Part shown: positions 61,679 through 64,000 of the stretch, one piece after another | Numbering within the stretch: the first letter of the stretch is position 1 | How the letters are laid out: every line of letters begins with the position of its first letter | NCBI GenBank assembly: GCA_025455885.1 | Contig: JALOLR010000002.1 | Span: 62,001-126,000, forward strand | Reading direction: 5' to 3' | DNA from: Acidimicrobiales bacterium | Lineage (GTDB): Bacteria > Actinomycetota > Acidimicrobiia > Acidimicrobiales > Acidimicrobilacustridaceae | Length of the DNA stretch: 64,000 bases | Position numbers and translations under genes: made by a program | Notes under the pieces: model-generated | What the model saw: the letters and a program-made list of their open reading frames with translations, nothing else | Databases searched by the model: none | What the model was told of the DNA's origin: nothing

Positions 61679-63351
61679 TGGACGTCGACCTGGCCGGAGC
61701 GATCGCCGCGGTGGCCGCCGCCGTCCCCGAACGGGAGGCGGTGGTCCACGGGGATCGCCGTCGCACGTACCGGGAGTTCGTCGACGAGGCCAACCGGTTC
61801 GCGCGGGTGCTGCACGAGCGCGGCCTGGGCCTGCACCGGGAGCGACCGGAGCTGGCCGGGTACGAGTCGGGCCAGGACCACCTCGCGCTCTACCTGCACA
61901 ACGGCATCGAGTTCCTGGAGGCCAACGTCGGCGCGTTCGCGGCACGGGTCGCGCCGTTCAACGTCAACTACCGCTACGTCGACGACGAGCTCGTGGCGCT
62001 GTTCGCCGACCAGCGGGCCCGCGCCGTGGTGTTCCACTCCACGTTCGCGCCGGTCGTCGAACGGATCGCGGCGCGGCTCCCCCACCTCGAGCACCTGTTC
62101 CAGGTCGCCGACGGCTCCGGCGCGGCGCTCGCTCGGGGCGCGGTCTGGTACCACGAGGTGATCGCCGGACTCCCGGCCGACCCGCCGCCGGTCCGACCGT
62201 CCCCGGACGACCTCTACGTCCTGTGCACGGGCGGCACGACCGGCACGCCGAAGGGGGTGCTGTGGCGACAGGCCGACCTCTTCGTGGCCGCGCTCGGCGG
62301 CATGAGCACGCGCACCCGGGCCGAGTTCACGTCACTCGCCGAGCTGGCCGAGGAGGCCGAGCTCAAGGGCGGCAAGCGCAACCTGGCCACCGCCCCGTTC
62401 ATGCACGGCGCCGCCCAGTGGACCGCGCTCACCACCCTCACCCACGGCAACACCGTGATCGTGACGCCCGGCACGGGGTCCTTCGACCCTGCCGCGGTGT
62501 GGGCCACCGTCGAACGGGAGCGGGTGACGCTGGTGCAGGTGGTGGGCGACTCGTTCGTCCGACCCCTGCTCGACGCACTCGACGACCAGGACGTCGACAG
62601 CCTGCGGATCGTGAACAACGGAGGGGCTGTGCTGAGCGTCACCGCCAAGCAACGCATCCTCGAGCGGCTGCCGGGCCGGCTGATCGTCGACGGGCTGGGT
62701 TCGTCGGAGGCCGGCCCCATCGGCAACCACATGACCTCCGACGACGCGACCACCACCGAGTTCACCCTCGGGCCGTTCGGGTGCGTCCTGGCCGAGGGCC
62801 TCGACCGGGTCCTCGACGAGGGCGATCCGAGCGTGGGGTGGCTCACCACCCGCGGCCGCATCCCGCTCGGGTACCTGAACGACCCCGAGCGCACGGCGCG
62901 CACCTTCCCGGTGATCGACGGCGTGCGCTACGCGGTCGCCGGCGACCGGGGCCGCTACCGCCCCGACGGCACGGTCGAGCTGCTCGGTCGTGACGCCGTC
63001 ACGATCAACACCGGCGGCGAGAAGGTCTTCGCCGAGGAGGTCGAGGAGGCCCTCCTCGCCCATCCGTCGGTGGCGGACGTCGTCGTGTGCGGCCGGCCCT
63101 CCGAACGTTGGGGCAACGAGGTGGTGGCCGTCGTGTCGCTGCGGCCGGGGGCGAGCGCCGACCCCGACGACCTGCGCCGCGTCGCCGGCCGCTCGCTGGC
63201 CCGCTACAAGCTGCCGAAGCAGATCGTGTTCCGCGACCGCGTGCAGCGCAGCCCGGCCGGCAAGGCCGACTACGCCTGGGCGCGGGCCCAGGCCGAGGCC
63301 GCCGACCCGGCTGCGGCGCCGGCTGCCGATCCGTCCGACCGGCGGCGTTGA
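61678..63351 (+). CDS. Acyl-CoA synthetase (AMP-forming), long-chain type
   Basis: 557-residue ANL ligase: P-loop [11 protein letters not shown], motif [38 protein letters not shown] at the hinge and catalytic Lys in [12 protein letters not shown] central insert (about residues 215-240, [18 protein letters not shown]) lengthens it compared with the paralogue at 43911-45542. TGATG overlap with mccA. The product may be the fatty- or branched-acyl-CoA fed into the carboxylase pathway; inference from position. Confidence 0.9.
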   Translation: MDVDLAGAIAAVAAAVPEREAVVHGDRRRTYREFVDEANRFARVLHERGLGLHRERPELAGYESGQDHLALYLHNGIEFLEANVGAFAARVAPFNVNYRYVDDELVALFADQRARAVVFHSTFAPVVERIAARLPHLEHLFQVADGSGAALARGAVWYHEVIAGLPADPPPVRPSPDDLYVLCTGGTTGTPKGVLWRQADLFVAALGGMSTRTRAEFTSLAELAEEAELKGGKRNLATAPFMHGAAQWTALTTLTHGNTVIVTPGTGSFDPAAVWATVERERVTLVQVVGDSFVRPLLDALDDQDVDSLRIVNNGGAVLSVTAKQRILERLPGRLIVDGLGSSEAGPIGNHMTSDDATTTEFTLGPFGCVLAEGLDRVLDEGDPSVGWLTTRGRIPLGYLNDPERTARTFPVIDGVRYAVAGDRGRYRPDGTVELLGRDAVTINTGGEKVFAEEVEEALLAHPSVADVVVCGRPSERWGNEVVAVVSLRPGASADPDDLRRVAGRSLARYKLPKQIVFRDRVQRSPAGKADYAWARAQAEAADPAAAPAADPSDRRR

Positions 63352-63374
63352 CCGCCCGACCCCGAGGAGCCCCC

Positions 63375-63839
63375 GTGCGCCGTGCCGTCAGTGGGAAGTG
63401 GTTCGAGGAGCTCGAACCGGGACAGGTGCTCGACCACGCCGTCACCCGGACCGTGACCGAGGCCGACAACACGTTCTTCAGCTGCCTGACCATGAACCCC
63501 CAGCCGTTGCACCTCGACGCCGAGTTCGCCGCGGAGACGGAGTTCGGCGAGCGCCTGGTCAACTCGATGCTCACCCTGTCCCTGCTCGTCGGGATGACCG
63601 TCGCCGAGACGACGCTCGGCACGACCGTGGCCAACCTCGGGTTCACCGAGATCGACCTCCCCCGCCCGGTGCTGATCGGTGACACGTTGTGGGCCGAGAC
63701 CGAGGTCGTGGCCGTCCGTGCGTCGGCGTCACGCCCCGACGCGGGCGTCGTGACCTTCGAGCACCGGGGCTTCAACCAGCGCGACGAGCTCGTGGTCCGG
63801 TGCGTGCGGACCGCGCTGATGCGGCGCAGGCCCACCTGA
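63375..63839 (+). CDS. MaoC-type dehydratase domain protein
   Basis: 154-residue single hotdog protein of the MaoC group. In place of the R-hydratase motif GDXNPIHXD it reads [12 protein letters not shown], as in the mesaconyl/2-methylfumaryl-CoA hydratase subgroup; [20 protein letters not shown] follows. GTG at 63375 with GAGGAG eight bases upstream; an upstream TTG is in frame but less likely. Probably hydrates an enoyl-CoA with a methyl branch, consistent with the neighbouring methylcrotonyl-CoA carboxylase. Confidence 0.82.
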   Translation: MRRAVSGKWFEELEPGQVLDHAVTRTVTEADNTFFSCLTMNPQPLHLDAEFAAETEFGERLVNSMLTLSLLVGMTVAETTLGTTVANLGFTEIDLPRPVLIGDTLWAETEVVAVRASASRPDAGVVTFEHRGFNQRDELVVRCVRTALMRRRPT

Positions 63840-63866
63840 GCGGAGGCGACGCGGCGCCTGCCCCGG

Positions 63867-64000
63867 TCAGCTCTTGATCCGGGCCCGGAGGCGGGCCAGG
63901 AGGTCGGTGAACGCCGGTTGGCCCATCGACTCGAACTGCGGTCCCACCTCGGCGGCCACGGCGTCGGCCCCCGTGTCGATCCCACCGAGGGACCGCACCG
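63867..64000 (-). CDS. C-terminal fragment of a gene running off the right edge
   Basis: Only 44 codons are visible. The end reads VRSLGGIDTGADAVAAEVGP, then QFESMGQPAF, and ends ARLRARIKS before TGA. The helical E-x-x-x-Q and PAF pattern resembles C-termini of enoyl-CoA hydratases, but the piece is too short to name. Convergent with the MaoC-type gene, 27 bases away. Confidence 0.45.
   Translation of the reverse strand, partial: VRSLGGIDTGADAVAAEVGPQFESMGQPAFTDLLARLRARIKS

Overview
The window is very GC-rich, densely packed and bacterial. Many genes start with GTG, stop/start overlaps of the ATGA or GTGA type are common, and twelve genes have a -10-like hexamer lying only 6-8 bases before the start codon, which suggests leaderless transcripts. 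A class-E sortase, a resuscitation-promoting factor, a septum-formation-family lipoprotein, PadR/PaaX/TetR regulators and many acyl-CoA genes point to Actinomycetota. A complete System I (Ccm) cytochrome c maturation operon, together with the amidohydrolase and DUF1501/DUF1800 content, fits Acidimicrobiia best; this placement is inference. No tRNA, rRNA, CRISPR array, insertion sequence or prophage was seen, and no gene-free stretch exceeds 300 bases.

Layout. 1-3.4 kb: the end of a branched-chain amino acid ABC importer locus (fused LivH-LivM permease, then its binding lipoprotein). 3.5-4.0 kb: SixA-like phosphatase. 4.0-11.2 kb: minus-strand operon ccmA-B-C-D-E-F-G-H plus a TPR protein, with nearly every junction overlapping. 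11.3-18.5 kb: sortase E and a septum-type lipoprotein; a crotonase lacking both catalytic glutamates; a divergent glycosidase/glycosyltransferase pair; TetR and acyl-CoA dehydrogenase. 18.6-22.7 kb: divergent cysS and valS. 22.7-30.2 kb: SnoaL-nitroreductase fusion, mechanosensitive channel, Fe-type superoxide dismutase, Rpf, a beta-propeller/flavin oxidoreductase pair, a YjbR-like protein and MsrA. 30.2-40 kb: MenC-type enolase-superfamily enzyme, two SDRs, an orphan binding lipoprotein, a D-aminoacylase-like amidohydrolase, and two tandem double-hotdog proteins followed by an acyl-CoA ligase.

40-43.8 kb: a DUF1800-DUF1501 pair; the DUF1501 protein has a Tat signal and three C-terminal beta-rich repeats. 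43.9-48.9 kb: acyl-CoA ligase and PadR regulator divergent from modABC (molybdate import), with one inverted repeat lying over both promoters. 48.9-57.1 kb: minus-strand acyl-CoA and amidohydrolase genes, PaaX, and a CaiB/BaiF-type CoA transferase whose two halves appear in swapped order. 57.2-64 kb: SDR, both methylcrotonyl-CoA carboxylase subunits (leucine breakdown), acyl-CoA ligase, MaoC-type protein, and the end of a further gene.

Together the genes describe an aerobic heterotroph with extensive acyl-CoA catabolism, c-type cytochromes and imported organic nitrogen. The least ordinary features are the permuted CoA transferase, the SnoaL-nitroreductase fusion, the repeat-bearing DUF1501 protein, the PadR/mod shared operator and the leaderless promoter pattern.
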